A DNA stretch of 64,000 bases from Methylothermaceae bacterium (GTDB lineage: Bacteria > Pseudomonadota > Gammaproteobacteria > Methylococcales > Methylothermaceae): NCBI GenBank assembly GCA_026981855.1, contig JALSIB010000006.1, forward strand, positions 37,902-101,901, written 5' to 3'. How positions within the stretch are numbered: position 1 is the first letter of the stretch; every line of letters begins with the position of its first letter. The notes beneath the pieces were generated by a model. That model was not told the origin of the DNA and did no database searches. It worked only from the letters and a program-made list of their open reading frames with translations. The translations under genes were made by a program, and so were the position numbers. Shown here in pieces: positions 52,957 through 63,520 of this stretch.

Positions 52957-53781
52957 TTATTTTTGTTCCAGTATGGCGATCCCTGTCAGGATGCCCTGCC
53001 AAATCTGCGGACCAGGGCACTCGTGGGCCAACCGCGGCACCAGAAGGAAACGGGCACCGGGATTGCGGGCCACTTCCCTGGCTGTGACCCTGTAGGAGAT
53101 ATTATCATCTTTCCCTCCGGCCACATGAATCTGGAACAAAGAGGGCGGCAGGGGCGGCCGCCGCGCCGGGTCTTCCGATTCGTCCAGGGCGCTGTAACCG
53201 TGACGGCGGGTCCAGTCATCGACATTCAGGTTCCCGGCGAGGGTGACGATACCGGCGATTCTTTCGGGAATGCGGGATGCGATCAGCATGGCCAGGGCGC
53301 CCCCGCCGCTGAAGCCGATCAGAACCGCCCGGCACCGCCGGCCGGCCATCAATTTTCCCAGCGCCTCGACCATACTGCCGGTCACCACCTGACCATAGCG
53401 GGCCCGGGTCCAAAGCGCCGGGCGGCAATTCGGGGCGTCGGCGAATCCGTGATAACAAGGACGCCCGAGATAGACGGCGGGCGAAGAATCCCGGGCCATC
53501 AAGGGAAGCAGGCAGCTTTTTGGCGGCGTCGGGTCGAGAGCGACCCGGTTGCCCGGCAACCACGCCAGACCGTCACCTTCCAGATACACGTGGAGCCTGC
53601 CCTGGCGGCAGGCATCGCCTTTGCGATAGAGTTTGTGCCTGAACCGCCGGCCATCCAGGATACCGGCTTGCAGCCCCAGTTCGCGCGCCTGCCGGTCGAG
53701 ACGTTTTGCCGGCGTGGAGCAGGCGCTCAACACCAGAAAAGCCACAAGCCCCAGAAAGCCGGGAAGCGTATCCGCCCTCAT
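52957..53781 (-). CDS. Alpha/beta hydrolase lipoprotein
   Basis: 274 residues. Lipoprotein signal (LVAFLVLSACST). Fold features: VYLEGDGLAW, nucleophile elbow LIGFSGGGALAMLIA with Ser, and a late H in LVPRLAHECPG; no clear acid residue could be fixed. Similar to dienelactone hydrolase or lipase-like secreted enzymes. 71 bases from the sigma-factor start, same strand, so it may or may not be upstream in the same transcript. Substrate unknown. Confidence 0.8.
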   Translation of the reverse strand: MRADTLPGFLGLVAFLVLSACSTPAKRLDRQARELGLQAGILDGRRFRHKLYRKGDACRQGRLHVYLEGDGLAWLPGNRVALDPTPPKSCLLPLMARDSSPAVYLGRPCYHGFADAPNCRPALWTRARYGQVVTGSMVEALGKLMAGRRCRAVLIGFSGGGALAMLIASRIPERIAGIVTLAGNLNVDDWTRRHGYSALDESEDPARRPPLPPSLFQIHVAGGKDDNISYRVTAREVARNPGARFLLVPRLAHECPGPQIWQGILTGIAILEQK

Positions 53782-53966
53782 GCCCCCTGTTGGCCGGCCG
53801 CCTCCGGCGGCGGCTTCGTTCCGCCGCCCCCCGGCTCCGCCCTGGGAACGGTGGCCAGATCCAGCAACTGCACCAGGTCGTGCTCGCCAGCGCCACCGCC
53901 GCCGAGGCGGCCACAAACAGGTCGGGCCGGCGGGAACCTGCCTCCCGACCGCCCGGATCCAGACAG

Positions 53967-55244
53967 TTACCTGCCGAGGGCCCGCCAGCCGATGTCCCGC
54001 CGGTAATAGACACCCGGCCAATGGATCTTCTCCACCTGGGCATAGGCCTTGGCGCGGGCGTCGGCAACGGTGTCACCCAGGGCGCAGACGCACAGCACCC
54101 GGCCGCCCGCCGTCACCACCCGGCCTTGTACCTGTTTGGTTCCGGCATGGAACACTTTGACCTCTTCCGATTCTCTTTCCGGCAGCCCCTCGATCACATC
54201 ACCCGTCCGACAGCTTGCGGGGTAGCCTTCAGCGGCCATGACCACGCCCAGGGCCATGCGGGCGGTCCAACGGGCCTGCGCCTGTTGCAAACGGCCTTCC
54301 ACCGCCGCCAGACACATCTGCGCCAGGTCGCTCTCGAGCCGCATCATGATCGGCTGGGTCTCCGGGTCGCCCATGCGGCAGTTGAATTCCAGTACCTTGG
54401 GCTGGCCGTCGGGGGTGATCATCAAGCCGGCATACAGGAATCCAGTATAGGGAACGCCTTCGGCGGCCATGCCCTCGATGGCGGGACGGATCACCTGCTC
54501 CATCACCCGCCGGTGCACCTCCGGCGTCACCACCGGAGCGGGAGAATAGGCCCCCATGCCACCGGTATTGGGACCTTTGTCGCCCTCCAGCAAAGGCTTG
54601 TGATCCTGGGAAGTGGCCAGCGCCAGGACGTGTTCGCCATCCGCCATGACCATGAAACTGGCCTCCTCGCCCGTCAGATATTCCTCGACCACCACGGTTC
54701 GACCGGCCTGACCGAAGGCCCCTTCGGCCATCATGCCGCGGACGGCCGCAATGGCCTCGTCTTCGGTATGGGCGATGATGACCCCCTTCCCGGCAGCCAG
54801 CCCATCGGCCTTGACCACGATGGGAGCGCCCTGGCGACGGATATGGGCGATCGCCCGTTCGGGATCGGTGAAAGTGCCATAGGCCGCCGTGGGTATCCGG
54901 TGGCGGGCCATGAAATCCTTGCAGAAAGCCTTGGAGCCTTCCAGCCGGGCGGCGGCCTTGCACGGCCCGAAACAAGGCAGCCCCCGCTGCCGGAACACAT
55001 CGACGATACCGGCAACCAGAGGGGCTTCGGGACCGACGACGGTCAGCCCGATCCCTTCGGAGGCGGCGAAACCGGCCAGCTTGTCGATTTCGCCAACGCC
55101 GATGGCGACGTTCTCCAGCTTCGGTTCCAGGGCGGTTCCGGCATTGCCGGGCGCCACGTAAACCTTCTCTACCTCCGAAGACCGCGCCATCTTCCAGGCC
55201 AACGCATGTTCGCGGCCACCACCACCGACAATCAATACCCGCAT
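53967..55244 (-). CDS. purD: Phosphoribosylamine-glycine ligase
   Basis: 425 residues, the normal length. ATP-grasp enzyme joining phosphoribosylamine and glycine in purine synthesis. Clear features: VLIVGGGGREHALAWKMA, VVKADGLAAGKGVIIAH, VVEEYLTGEEAS, DHKPLLEGDKGPNTGGMGAY and LEFNCRMGDPETQPIMMRL. Cytosolic. The gap between it and the hydrolase (185 bases) has no gene recognised. Confidence 0.97.
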   Translation of the reverse strand: MRVLIVGGGGREHALAWKMARSSEVEKVYVAPGNAGTALEPKLENVAIGVGEIDKLAGFAASEGIGLTVVGPEAPLVAGIVDVFRQRGLPCFGPCKAAARLEGSKAFCKDFMARHRIPTAAYGTFTDPERAIAHIRRQGAPIVVKADGLAAGKGVIIAHTEDEAIAAVRGMMAEGAFGQAGRTVVVEEYLTGEEASFMVMADGEHVLALATSQDHKPLLEGDKGPNTGGMGAYSPAPVVTPEVHRRVMEQVIRPAIEGMAAEGVPYTGFLYAGLMITPDGQPKVLEFNCRMGDPETQPIMMRLESDLAQMCLAAVEGRLQQAQARWTARMALGVVMAAEGYPASCRTGDVIEGLPERESEEVKVFHAGTKQVQGRVVTAGGRVLCVCALGDTVADARAKAYAQVEKIHWPGVYYRRDIGWRALGR

Positions 55245-55275
55245 CGTTCAATTTCCCCAGGTTCAGGTTTCAGCC

Positions 55276-55297
55276 GCAGGAGAGCAGGCTCTCCTGC
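55276..55297. terminator. Hairpin between glycine-zipper gene and purD
   Basis: GCAGGAGAGC-AG-GCTCTCCTGC, a perfect 10-bp stem. No T run on either strand, so the role is uncertain. Confidence 0.4.
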
Positions 55298-55323
55298 CGA
55301 CGGACGTCTATTCAGCGGCTATT

Positions 55324-55638
55324 TTACCAGTGACCGTAGGGATCGTTGCGATAATCGCGCCGATCATGGGGGGGATAATAGACCGGCCGATTGCCGGCGG
55401 CCGACTGACGCGCCGCGCGGGATGCCACCTCAGCCGTGGCGCCGCCCATGGCGCTGCCGAGCGCGCCGCCGATCAAAGCGCCGCGCCAGCGGTTGTTGCC
55501 GTCGATCAGGGCGCCGGCCGCAGCCCCCAGCGCCCCGCCGACAGCCGCCCCCTGGTAGGTGTAAGGGCTGGAAACGGTGGCGCAGCCACCCAATGCAACC
55601 GCGGTGACCACCACTCCAAACAGTGTTCTCGTCTTCAT
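55324..55638 (-). CDS. Glycine-zipper lipoprotein
   Basis: 104 residues. Lipoprotein signal with LGGCA. The mature part has a glycine-zipper segment (AAVGGALGAAAGALIDG, GALIGGALGSAMGGATAE) as in SlyB/OsmB-type outer-membrane proteins, followed by a short basic tail rich in Tyr and Pro. Start ATG 55638 has GAGG upstream. Stress or envelope role is likely but not established. Confidence 0.83.
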   Translation of the reverse strand: MKTRTLFGVVVTAVALGGCATVSSPYTYQGAAVGGALGAAAGALIDGNNRWRGALIGGALGSAMGGATAEVASRAARQSAAGNRPVYYPPHDRRDYRNDPYGHW

Positions 55639-55717
55639 GGCATCGACCTCGCTTTCAAGGAAATGACAGAGCCTTTTTAGCAGGGTCAAGCTGAAGGGAA
55701 ACTGTATCAGCGTCTCG

Positions 55718-56083
55718 TCATCCCCACAGACGGGGCTTTTCCGTCACATTCCCCGCCGCCTCCCCCGAAGGAGGGTGGCTGGGATTACCCTCAGCGGATT
55801 TCGGGGCGGTGCCTTGGGGTGCAGAATGACCGGAGGCTTCCCTGCCACAGCGAAGAATGAAGGCGGCGATTTTCCGCACCGTTTCATCGCAGTCGAGCGA
55901 AGCCGCCTCGGTCGCCAGCAAAACCGCCTGCCGCGAATCTCCCTGCAACAACCGCCGCAAGCCGCTTTGAAGCAACCGTTCGGCCCTGCGGCGGCAGGTG
56001 GAGGCGAGCGTCAAATCACAGCCGCAACGCCGGCATACGGGCGATTCCCCCATCCGGGCCCGGCACACGGGACAACGCGCCAT
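55718..56083 (-). CDS. Zinc-ribbon protein at end of Hsp70 operon
   Basis: 121 residues. Two Cys pairs at the N-terminus (CPVCRARMGESPVCRRCGC) form a zinc ribbon; the middle is a helical part (ERLLQSGLRRLLQGDSRQAV, LLATEAASLDCDETVRKIAA) like a short TPR; the C-terminus is Pro/Gly-rich. Its ATG overlaps the Hsp70 stop by one base, so it is coupled. Function unknown; possibly a client-binding or RNA-binding adaptor of the chaperone. Confidence 0.75.
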   Translation of the reverse strand: MARCPVCRARMGESPVCRRCGCDLTLASTCRRRAERLLQSGLRRLLQGDSRQAVLLATEAASLDCDETVRKIAAFILRCGREASGHSAPQGTAPKSAEGNPSHPPSGEAAGNVTEKPRLWG

Positions 56084-57807
56084 CACGGCTGCAGGTAGTA
56101 GAGAATGTCGCGCAAGGTTTCCGTCAGCTCATCGATGGCGGCCTCGTCTCCCCGGTCGATCGCCTGGGTCAGTTGCCCGATCAGCTGATCGATTTCCTCC
56201 CGGTCTTCGTCCCCGACCTGCTCCCGCATCTCCCGCGCTCTGGCCGTCAGCCGCCGGGCCTCGGCGACGCGGTGCGAATCCCCCGCTTCCCCACCCAGCA
56301 ACGCCCCCAGGCGCTCCCGGGCCGCGGCGATTTCGTCCGCGGCCATGCGCCCTACGGCGTTCTCGATGCGAATGCTCTTTTCCAGCCCGGTGGATTTCTC
56401 GGTGGCGGTCACTTTCAGGATGCCATTCAGGTCGAGATCGAAGCGCAACACGATGGGATCGCCCGCCGGCGCTCCCCGCAGCCCCTCGACCATGAACCGA
56501 CCGATCAAGGTGTTCTTCTCCGCGTCCCTGTCTTCGCCCTGATAGACGCGCACTTCCACTTTCTCCTGGCCGTCGGCCGTGGTGTAGAACACCTGGGACT
56601 TGGAAGCCGGCAGGGGGGTGTTCTTCTTGATGATGGGCGCGAACACGAAAGGATAGAGGGAACCGTCCTCCAGCTCTCCCAGAAAGCTGGTGCCGAAGGT
56701 ATAGGGCGTGATGTCCACCAACACCGACTTGACCGTTTCCCCCGCGATCATCCCCGCCTGCACCGCAGCCCCCAGGGCCACACACAGATCGGGATCGATC
56801 GCCGCCCGGGGCGCCTGGCCGAGCTCGGCCTCCAGCCGCTCCTGCACCAGCGGCGTGCGGGTGGCGCCGCCCACCAGCAACACCTCCTCGATGTCGGACG
56901 CAGTCAGATCGGCGCTGTTCAAGGCGATATGCAAGGCGTCGATGGTGCGGTCGACATAGGGGGCGATCAACGCCTCGTACTCGTCCCGGGACAATTCCAG
57001 AGTCAGATGCACCGGCACACCGTCCTTGTCGGCGATGAACTCCTCGTGAATCCCGGCGAAAGGCCGGTCGGACAGGGTCAGCTTGGCCTGCACCGCCGCC
57101 TGCAGCAGCCGTGCCATGGCTTTGCGATCGTCTCTCACATCGACGCCGTGCGCTTCCTCGAGCCGCTCGACCAGCAACCCGACGATCTCGCGATCGAAGT
57201 CGTCGCCTCCCAGATGGTTGTCGCCATGACTGGCGATCACCTCCACCACGCCATGCTGGATCTGCACCACCGACACGTCGAAGGTTCCCCCGCCCAGATC
57301 GTACACCAGGATCTTGCGGGCGTGTTCGAGATCGGTTTCGTAAGCCAGGGCGGCGGCGGTCGGTTCGTTGAGAATGCGCACCACTTCCAGGCCGGCGATC
57401 TCTCCCGCTTCCCGGGTGGCCTGGCGCTGGGCGTCGTTGAAATAGGCCGGTACGGTGATCACCGCCTTGTGGACCGGTTGATCCAGATGGCGCTCCGCCC
57501 GCTGTTTCAAGGTCTTGAGGAGGACCGCCGAGATTTCCTGGGGCGTCATCTCCCGATCCCCCAGGCGGACTTTCTCGCCGCTTCCCATCTTGCGCTTGAT
57601 CGAACGCACCGTCCGTTCAGGATAGAGCAGCCACTGGTTCAAGGCCGGTTCACCCACCAGAATCTGCCCCTGCTCGTCGATACCCACCACCGAAGGCAGA
57701 ATCTTGCGCCCCTGCTCGTCGGGAATCACGCGGGGCTGGCCGTCGATGAGCGCGGCCACCTCGGAATTGGTGGTTCCCAGATCGATACCGATGATCATTT
57801 CCTTCAT
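56083..57807 (-). CDS. Hsp70-family chaperone (HscC-like)
   Basis: 574 residues, shorter than DnaK (about 640). ATPase hallmarks: IIGIDLGTTNSEVAALID, VITVPAYFNDAQRQATREAG, VYDLGGGTFDVSVVQI and VLLVGGATRTPLV. The substrate-binding domain is present (GTSFLGELEDGSLYPFVFA, VEVRVYQGEDRDAEKNTLIG), with a short helical lid and no long acidic tail. This size fits HscC-type specialised Hsp70s. Overlaps GrpE-like and zinc-ribbon genes by ATGA/TGATG. Confidence 0.93.
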   Translation of the reverse strand: MKEMIIGIDLGTTNSEVAALIDGQPRVIPDEQGRKILPSVVGIDEQGQILVGEPALNQWLLYPERTVRSIKRKMGSGEKVRLGDREMTPQEISAVLLKTLKQRAERHLDQPVHKAVITVPAYFNDAQRQATREAGEIAGLEVVRILNEPTAAALAYETDLEHARKILVYDLGGGTFDVSVVQIQHGVVEVIASHGDNHLGGDDFDREIVGLLVERLEEAHGVDVRDDRKAMARLLQAAVQAKLTLSDRPFAGIHEEFIADKDGVPVHLTLELSRDEYEALIAPYVDRTIDALHIALNSADLTASDIEEVLLVGGATRTPLVQERLEAELGQAPRAAIDPDLCVALGAAVQAGMIAGETVKSVLVDITPYTFGTSFLGELEDGSLYPFVFAPIIKKNTPLPASKSQVFYTTADGQEKVEVRVYQGEDRDAEKNTLIGRFMVEGLRGAPAGDPIVLRFDLDLNGILKVTATEKSTGLEKSIRIENAVGRMAADEIAAARERLGALLGGEAGDSHRVAEARRLTARAREMREQVGDEDREEIDQLIGQLTQAIDRGDEAAIDELTETLRDILYYLQP

Positions 57808-58430
57808 TTTTCTTTCCCCGGCTTGTTCACTTTCACTTCCGCCAGCCGCAACACCTCATCCCCCCAACGCCAGCCGCGGCGGATCTCGGCCACGACCTCA
57901 CCCTCGCCGACCCCGGGCATCCGGACGATCTCGGCCGCCCGCATCACCCCCGGATCGAACGGCCGCCCGACCACTTCCAGCGGCGTCAGCCCCGATGACG
58001 CCAGCAGCTGGTCGAAACGCGCCAGGGTCAGGCGTTGCCCCTCCCTGACCGCCTCGTAGCGGAGCCGGCGGCGTTTGCACAAAATCCTGACCAACCAGCC
58101 GGGCCGCAGGGTCTCGAGCGCATCGAGCCCCACCGCCAGACGTTCACGAAGATCGACCAGTTCCAGCAACAGGGGCCTGAGCCGGCGGCGCTCGACCTCC
58201 TCGAGACACCCTTCGTATCGCTTCTGTTCCCGCTCCAAAAGTTCCAGCAGCCGGTGGTAATCCTCCAGCGTGCGGCTGAACTGGCGGGATTCCCCCCTCA
58301 CTTCGGTCCTGAGCGCCGCCAGTTCGGTGAACAGACGCACCATGCCTACCTCGGGAAGCGCCGCCTCCTCGTCCGGCGCCTGCTCGAGATAGCGCTGAAA
58401 GGTATCGATCAGGGCTTCTTTATCGGACAT
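57804..58430 (-). CDS. GrpE-like nucleotide exchange factor
   Basis: 208 residues. N-terminal half has long helices (FTELAALRTEVRGESRQFSR, LEDYHRLLELLEREQKRYEG). The C-terminal half ends in a small beta domain with FDPGVMRAAEIVRMPGVGEG and EVLRLAEVKVNK, matching the GrpE beta domain (hxP..M.. V) by pattern. Works on the Hsp70 encoded next to it rather than on DnaK, by inference. Its start lies inside the J-protein end by 11 bases. Confidence 0.8.
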   Translation of the reverse strand: MSDKEALIDTFQRYLEQAPDEEAALPEVGMVRLFTELAALRTEVRGESRQFSRTLEDYHRLLELLEREQKRYEGCLEEVERRRLRPLLLELVDLRERLAVGLDALETLRPGWLVRILCKRRRLRYEAVREGQRLTLARFDQLLASSGLTPLEVVGRPFDPGVMRAAEIVRMPGVGEGEVVAEIRRGWRWGDEVLRLAEVKVNKPGKEK

Positions 58431-58719
58431 CCTTCAAACACTCGGCAAGCATTTTCCTGAATTGGGGCAGGGTTGGACGACGCGGATGAAGACGGTGGGC
58501 GAACACTTGCAATGCCTCCAGTTCCGGCAGATGGAACAGGGCATGACGCAACCGGCTGCGGGCGTCCCGGAGTTGATCGTAGGCCTCCCGGATCCGGCGG
58601 AAGCGCCCGGGATCCCGGTCGGGGGGAAATTTCCGCACCCGCTCCAGATAGGCCCGGCGGATGGTCTCGTCGTCGGCGTCGGGGGAAACCCCCAGTATCT
58701 CGAAGGGAGAAGGATTCAT
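58420..58719 (-). CDS. J-domain co-chaperone (99 aa)
   Basis: 99 residues, almost only a J domain: FEILGVSPDADDETIRRAYL, then RVRKFPPDRDPGRFRRIREA. The HPD catalytic tripeptide reads PPD. The end (LPQFRKMLAECLKDVR) overlaps the GrpE-like start. Start ATG overlaps the TPR-gene stop (ATGA). Stimulates the local Hsp70 by inference; family members with PPD are known, but their activity differs from DnaJ. Confidence 0.85.
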   Translation of the reverse strand: MNPSPFEILGVSPDADDETIRRAYLERVRKFPPDRDPGRFRRIREAYDQLRDARSRLRHALFHLPELEALQVFAHRLHPRRPTLPQFRKMLAECLKDVR

Positions 58720-60584
58720 TTCTTGCCACCTGAAAAAAGTTCCTTGATCAGTTTTTCCACCGGAATTCCGGTTTCCCGGGAAAGCTGCTCCAGCATGGCG
58801 AAGGGGTTCAATTCCCCTCCCCCCGGCGGCAGGGGAACACTCTGGCTTTCCTCGTAGTCCTCCAGCAGCTTGTCGATCCGCGCCGCCCACCGGTGCTGTT
58901 GGAGCCGGCAGGCGTATTCGTGGGCCGCACCCAGGGCGTCCACGTCGGAATAGCTCAAAGCGCCGGGTTCGCCCCCGGCCTTGGCCAAGGCGTCGAAATA
59001 GACCAGCGCCGGCGGACGCTCCCGGCGTTTGCCCGCAGGCTGCTTCCACCCGGGGCTGGCGCGGGCGTAATCGCGTATCAGCTGATACTGGCGGAGTTTC
59101 AGCAACTTCTCCAGCAAGGCGATTCGCCGGTCCTCGTCCCACACCAGCTTCGTCCCCTTTTTCAGGAAAGGACGCACCGCCTTCAACAGATCCTCCATCG
59201 GAAGCCCCTCGGCATCGAGATCCACCAGCAGGTCCGTCAACCGGGAAACGATGTCGCTGTCGAGGGTCATGGCACGGTGATCGAGCACCTGCCGCAGGCT
59301 TTGCAGATAGGGCTTGCCCTGTTTGGGAGGGAAGCCGAGGCCCGACACCTCGGCGGCGACCACGCATTCCAGCAGCGGCGATGGCAAAAACGGCCGGGCC
59401 GTCTCGAAGGATGGCTCGGGGACTTCCCCGCGAAGGAAGGCCAGCAAGGCTTCCAGCACCGCCACCCGGCCCTGGTCCTCCGCATCCTTCGCCCAGCGCC
59501 GGGCCTCTTCGATCTCCCTGGCGGCCAGGTCGAACCTGCCGCGGCCGGCCTGCTTGCGCGCATGACGCATATGGGCGTTCACCAGGCGCTTGCGGGCTCG
59601 GCGGTTGATCGGATCGATCTTCAACAACCGCCTGGTCAGTCCGGCCGCCTTCTTGAAGGCACCGCGATCGACGGCTGCCTCGGCCGCCGCCTCCAAGATC
59701 TTGAGATCGGAGGGAAAGTGCCGCAACGCCTCCTCGAGCACCCGCCCCCGGGCCCGCTCGTCTTCCAGAACCCGATACAGCCGCGCCAGCTTGAGCCAGG
59801 CATCGCGATTGCCGGGATCCAACGAAACCGTCTCTTCCAGCAGTTCCGCCACAGTTTCCAAATGCGGATAATCGGCTTTTTCCAGCAGTTCGACCATGTG
59901 GAAACGGACCACGGCGGCGTGGAGCGGCCTGCCGCGCTCGCGGTATTGATGGAAAACCGCCTCCCAGGCATCCAGAGCGTCGTCGAGATGCCTTTTCCGC
60001 TCGGCCAGCAGGGCTTTCATCCGCTCCCATTCGACCGGGTCCACCGGCCCGTAGACCTTCGCGAAGGCGTTCCTGCCCGCCGGGTAATAGGCCAGCAAAG
60101 CGGTCAAGGCCTCTTTCAGGCCCGGCGTATCGGGGTGCTTTTTGGCTTCGGCCAGCAAAGTGGAGAACAGCTGCTTCGGCTGGGCCTTCCCTCCACCCTT
60201 GCCGGTGATGGCGCGCACGAACTCCCTTGCCAGGGGTTTCAGCGCCTTGTGCTGTCCGCTGTACAAGGCCCTCACCACTTGGGCGGGACAAGCCAGGGGA
60301 GAGTCGGGAGCGATCCTCGCCAGGGCGGACTTGCCGCCTTCGGGGTCGTGGGGGTAACACGACAGGGCCCGCAGCAGGAAGCGCAGATCCCGCAGGGGAG
60401 AACGATAAGGAATGCCGGCCACGGCGGCCCGGACCGCCGCCTCGTCCCCCCGGCACCAGGCTTTCAGGGCCTCGGTGGCGGCCGCCAGATGCGCCCGCAG
60501 GGGAGAATCGGCGGGCAGGGATTTGAGCGTCGTCTCGTCGCCCGCCAGGGCTTCCAGCACCTGCCGACGCTGCTCGGTCGTCAC
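58716..60584 (-). CDS. Large TPR-like cytosolic protein in Hsp70 operon
   Basis: 622 residues, no signal peptide. The middle contains TPR-like repeats ([60 protein letters not shown]). Ends with a stretch [23 protein letters not shown] start overlaps the gatB stop by 4 bases (GTGA). Not a known family; it may bring clients to the Hsp70. Confidence 0.75.
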   Translation of the reverse strand: MTTEQRRQVLEALAGDETTLKSLPADSPLRAHLAAATEALKAWCRGDEAAVRAAVAGIPYRSPLRDLRFLLRALSCYPHDPEGGKSALARIAPDSPLACPAQVVRALYSGQHKALKPLAREFVRAITGKGGGKAQPKQLFSTLLAEAKKHPDTPGLKEALTALLAYYPAGRNAFAKVYGPVDPVEWERMKALLAERKRHLDDALDAWEAVFHQYRERGRPLHAAVVRFHMVELLEKADYPHLETVAELLEETVSLDPGNRDAWLKLARLYRVLEDERARGRVLEEALRHFPSDLKILEAAAEAAVDRGAFKKAAGLTRRLLKIDPINRRARKRLVNAHMRHARKQAGRGRFDLAAREIEEARRWAKDAEDQGRVAVLEALLAFLRGEVPEPSFETARPFLPSPLLECVVAAEVSGLGFPPKQGKPYLQSLRQVLDHRAMTLDSDIVSRLTDLLVDLDAEGLPMEDLLKAVRPFLKKGTKLVWDEDRRIALLEKLLKLRQYQLIRDYARASPGWKQPAGKRRERPPALVYFDALAKAGGEPGALSYSDVDALGAAHEYACRLQQHRWAARIDKLLEDYEESQSVPLPPGGGELNPFAMLEQLSRETGIPVEKLIKELFSGGKK

Positions 60585-62020
60585 CGCCTGGCTTCCAGTT
60601 TCGCTTTGAGCAACTGATTGACCTGCTGCGGATTGGCCTTGCCGCCGGTCGCTTTCATCACCTGCCCGACGAAGAAACCGAACAGCTTGTCCTTGCCGCC
60701 GAGGTACTGCTCGAGCTGTTTGGGGTTGTCGGCGATCACCTGGTCGATGATCTTTTCGATCTCACCACTGTCGGTGATCTGTTTCAGCCCTTTCTCCTCA
60801 ATTAAGGTGTCGGCGTCCTTGCCGCTCTCCCATATCAACTCGAACACCTGCTTGGCGATCTTGCCGGAGATGGTGTCGTCGGCGATCCGCTTCAGGAGTC
60901 CTGCGAGGTTGGCGGCGCTCACCGGGCTTTGGGTAATGTCGAGGCCAGCCTTGTTGAGCGCCCCGGACAGCTCCACCATCACCCAGTTGGCGCACAACTT
61001 GGCATCGCAACCCGAGCGCTTCACCACTTCCTCGAAATAGTCCGCCAACGCCTGGCTGGCGGTCAACACCTCGGCATCGTAGGGTTTGAGGCCATATTGA
61101 TCGAGGAAACGGTGATACTTGGCCTCCGGCAGTTCCGGAAGCTCCCGCCTCACCTGCTCGATGAATTCGCCGCTGATCACCAAAGGCAGCAGATCCGGAT
61201 CGGGAAAATAGCGGTAATCGTTGGCCTCCTCCTTGGTCCGCATGGGGCGGGTTTCGTCCTTGTCGGCATCGTACAGCCGGGTTTCCTGCACCACGGCGCC
61301 GCCGGATTCGAGCAGTTCGATCTGGCGCTCGATCTCGTAGCCGATGGCCCGCTCGACGAAACGGAACGAGTTGACGTTCTTGATCTCGGCCCGGGTACCG
61401 AAGGCTTCCTCCCCTTTCGGCCGCACGGACACGTTGGCGTCACAGCGGAAGGAGCCTTCCTGCATGTTGCCGTCGCAGATTCCCAGATAGACCACCAGCT
61501 GGTGAAGCTTTTTCATGTAGGCCACCGCCTCTTGCGGCGACCGCAGATCCGGCTCGGAGACGATCTCGAGCAACGGCGTCCCGGCACGGTTGAGGTCGAT
61601 CCCGGTCATGCCCTGGAAATCCTCGTGCAGAGACTTGCCGGCATCTTCCTCGAGATGGGCCCGGGTGATGCCGATCCGCTTTTCCCGGCCGTCCAGATGA
61701 ATCATCAGATGTCCCTTCCCCACCACCGGCAGTTCGTATTGGCTGATCTGATATCCCTTGGGAAGATCCGGATAAAAATAGTTCTTGCGCGCGAACACCG
61801 ATCGTGGCGTGATCTCGGCCTCCACCGCCAGACCGAATTTCACCGCCATCCGCACTGCGGCTTCGTTGAGCACCGGCAGCACCCCCGGCATTCCCAGATC
61901 GATGGCGCACGCCTGGGTGTTGGGCGGCGCGCCATAGGCGGTCGACGCCCCGGAAAAGATCTTGGATTTGGTTTTGAGCTGAACGTGAATCTCCAGCCCG
62001 ATCACAGGTTCCCATTCCAT
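60581..62020 (-). CDS. gatB: Asp-tRNA(Asn)/Glu-tRNA(Gln) amidotransferase subunit B
   Basis: 479 residues, the usual length. Transfers ammonia to misacylated tRNA after ATP activation. Start [15 protein letters not shown] matches the family start; later SGAEVS-like [29 protein letters not shown] and [12 protein letters not shown] are hallmarks. C-terminal YqeY-like helical tail ([17 protein letters not shown]). GAGG precedes ATG 62020. Confidence 0.97.
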   Translation of the reverse strand: MEWEPVIGLEIHVQLKTKSKIFSGASTAYGAPPNTQACAIDLGMPGVLPVLNEAAVRMAVKFGLAVEAEITPRSVFARKNYFYPDLPKGYQISQYELPVVGKGHLMIHLDGREKRIGITRAHLEEDAGKSLHEDFQGMTGIDLNRAGTPLLEIVSEPDLRSPQEAVAYMKKLHQLVVYLGICDGNMQEGSFRCDANVSVRPKGEEAFGTRAEIKNVNSFRFVERAIGYEIERQIELLESGGAVVQETRLYDADKDETRPMRTKEEANDYRYFPDPDLLPLVISGEFIEQVRRELPELPEAKYHRFLDQYGLKPYDAEVLTASQALADYFEEVVKRSGCDAKLCANWVMVELSGALNKAGLDITQSPVSAANLAGLLKRIADDTISGKIAKQVFELIWESGKDADTLIEEKGLKQITDSGEIEKIIDQVIADNPKQLEQYLGGKDKLFGFFVGQVMKATGGKANPQQVNQLLKAKLEARR

Positions 62021-62033
62021 CGGCTGTACCTCT

Positions 62034-63485
62034 TTATGCAAATTCTTCGGGGATCTTCCGGTGCCACTCGGTCACCTGCTGGAAGCGATGGGCGACATTG
62101 AGCAGCCTGGCCTCGGCGAAATAACCGCCGATCAGCTGCAGCCCCACCGGCTTGCCGTCGATGAAACCGGCGGGGATCGAGATGCCGGGGAGTCCCGCCA
62201 GATTGACGGCGATGGTGTAGATGTCCGACAGATACATGGAGAGAGGATCGCCGGTCTTTTCCCCGATGCCGAATGCCGGCGTGGGCGTGGTCGGCCCCAG
62301 AATCACGTCCACCTGCCGGAAGGCACGCTTGAAATCTTCGGCGATCAACCGCCTTATCTTCTGAGCCTTGAGATAATAGGCGTCGTAATAGCCGGCCGAC
62401 AACGCATAGGTGCCGATCAGAATCCGGCGCTTGACCTCGGCGCCAAACCCTTCTCCCCGGGTCCGCATGTAGAGGTCTTCCAGATCCTTCGGGTTCTCGC
62501 AGCGGTAGCCGTAACGGACGCCATCGTAACGCGCCAGGTTGGAGGAGCACTCCGAAGGCGCGATCACGTAATAAGCGGGCACCGACAGTCCGATATTGGG
62601 CAGCGAGATCTCCTCGAACACCGCCCCCAGCCTGCGGTATTCGGCCATCGCGGCATCGAGCACCGCCGCCATCCGGCTGTCGAGGTCGGCAAAGAACTCC
62701 ACCGGCAGACCGATTTTGACCCCCTCGAGGGAATTCTCCAAAGCGGCCCGATAATCGGGAACGGGCTCGTCCACACTGGTGGAATCGCGCCGGTCGAAAC
62801 CGGCCATCGCCCCCAACAGCAAGGCGCAGTCCTCGGCGCTGCGGGCCATGGGGCCGCCCTGGTCGAGGCTGGAGGCGAAAGCGATCATGCCCCAGCGCGA
62901 AACCCTGCCATAGGTGGGCTTGAGTCCCGTGATGCCGCAGAAGGCGGCGGGCTGACGAATGGAGCCGCCGGTATCGGTTCCGGTGGCGGCGGGTGTCAGG
63001 CCGGCCGCCACGGCCGCCGCCGAACCACCCGAAGAACCGCCCGGCACGCAGCCGGTGTTCCAGGGGTTTTTGACAGGCCCGTAATAACTGGTTTCGTTGG
63101 AGGAACCCATGGCGAACTCGTCCATGTTGAGCTTGCCGAGCAGGGCGGTACCGGCCGCATCGAGCTTGGCGACCACCGTCGCATCGTAGGGCGCGGGAAA
63201 ATTGTCGAGCATTCTGGAGCCACAGGACGTCTTGATGTCCCGGGTACAGAAGATGTCTTTCTGAGCGACGGGAAGACCCGTCAGCGCTCCGCCCTCCCCT
63301 TTGGCCAACCGGGCGTCCGCCTTCTCCGCGGCCGCCAGGGCGCGATCCCGGCAGACGGTCACGAAAGCGTTCAGGGTGCCATTGTGGCGGTCGATACGGT
63401 CCAGAAAGTGCTGGACCAGTTCACGGCTGGAAAAATCCCGGGCTTTGAGCCCCGCAGCCAGCTCGGCAAGCGTCTTGGTATGCAT
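62034..63485 (-). CDS. gatA: Asp-tRNA(Asn)/Glu-tRNA(Gln) amidotransferase subunit A
   Basis: 483 residues. Amidase-signature enzyme that releases ammonia from Gln. Catalytic features: [13 protein letters not shown] (Lys), [15 protein letters not shown] and [16 protein letters not shown] (cis-Ser/Ser). Ends 13 bases before gatB and starts 35 bases after gatC. Confidence 0.97.
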   Translation of the reverse strand: MHTKTLAELAAGLKARDFSSRELVQHFLDRIDRHNGTLNAFVTVCRDRALAAAEKADARLAKGEGGALTGLPVAQKDIFCTRDIKTSCGSRMLDNFPAPYDATVVAKLDAAGTALLGKLNMDEFAMGSSNETSYYGPVKNPWNTGCVPGGSSGGSAAAVAAGLTPAATGTDTGGSIRQPAAFCGITGLKPTYGRVSRWGMIAFASSLDQGGPMARSAEDCALLLGAMAGFDRRDSTSVDEPVPDYRAALENSLEGVKIGLPVEFFADLDSRMAAVLDAAMAEYRRLGAVFEEISLPNIGLSVPAYYVIAPSECSSNLARYDGVRYGYRCENPKDLEDLYMRTRGEGFGAEVKRRILIGTYALSAGYYDAYYLKAQKIRRLIAEDFKRAFRQVDVILGPTTPTPAFGIGEKTGDPLSMYLSDIYTIAVNLAGLPGISIPAGFIDGKPVGLQLIGGYFAEARLLNVAHRFQQVTEWHRKIPEEFA

Positions 63486-63520
63486 GACTCACCTTGGAAT
63501 TGATGTTCGTTGAAAAAGAT

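Noticed and set aside
53782..53966. Possible small gene between the hydrolase lipoprotein and purD
   Set aside because: Only Arg/Pro-rich frames typical of GC-rich non-coding DNA; no start with a ribosome site.
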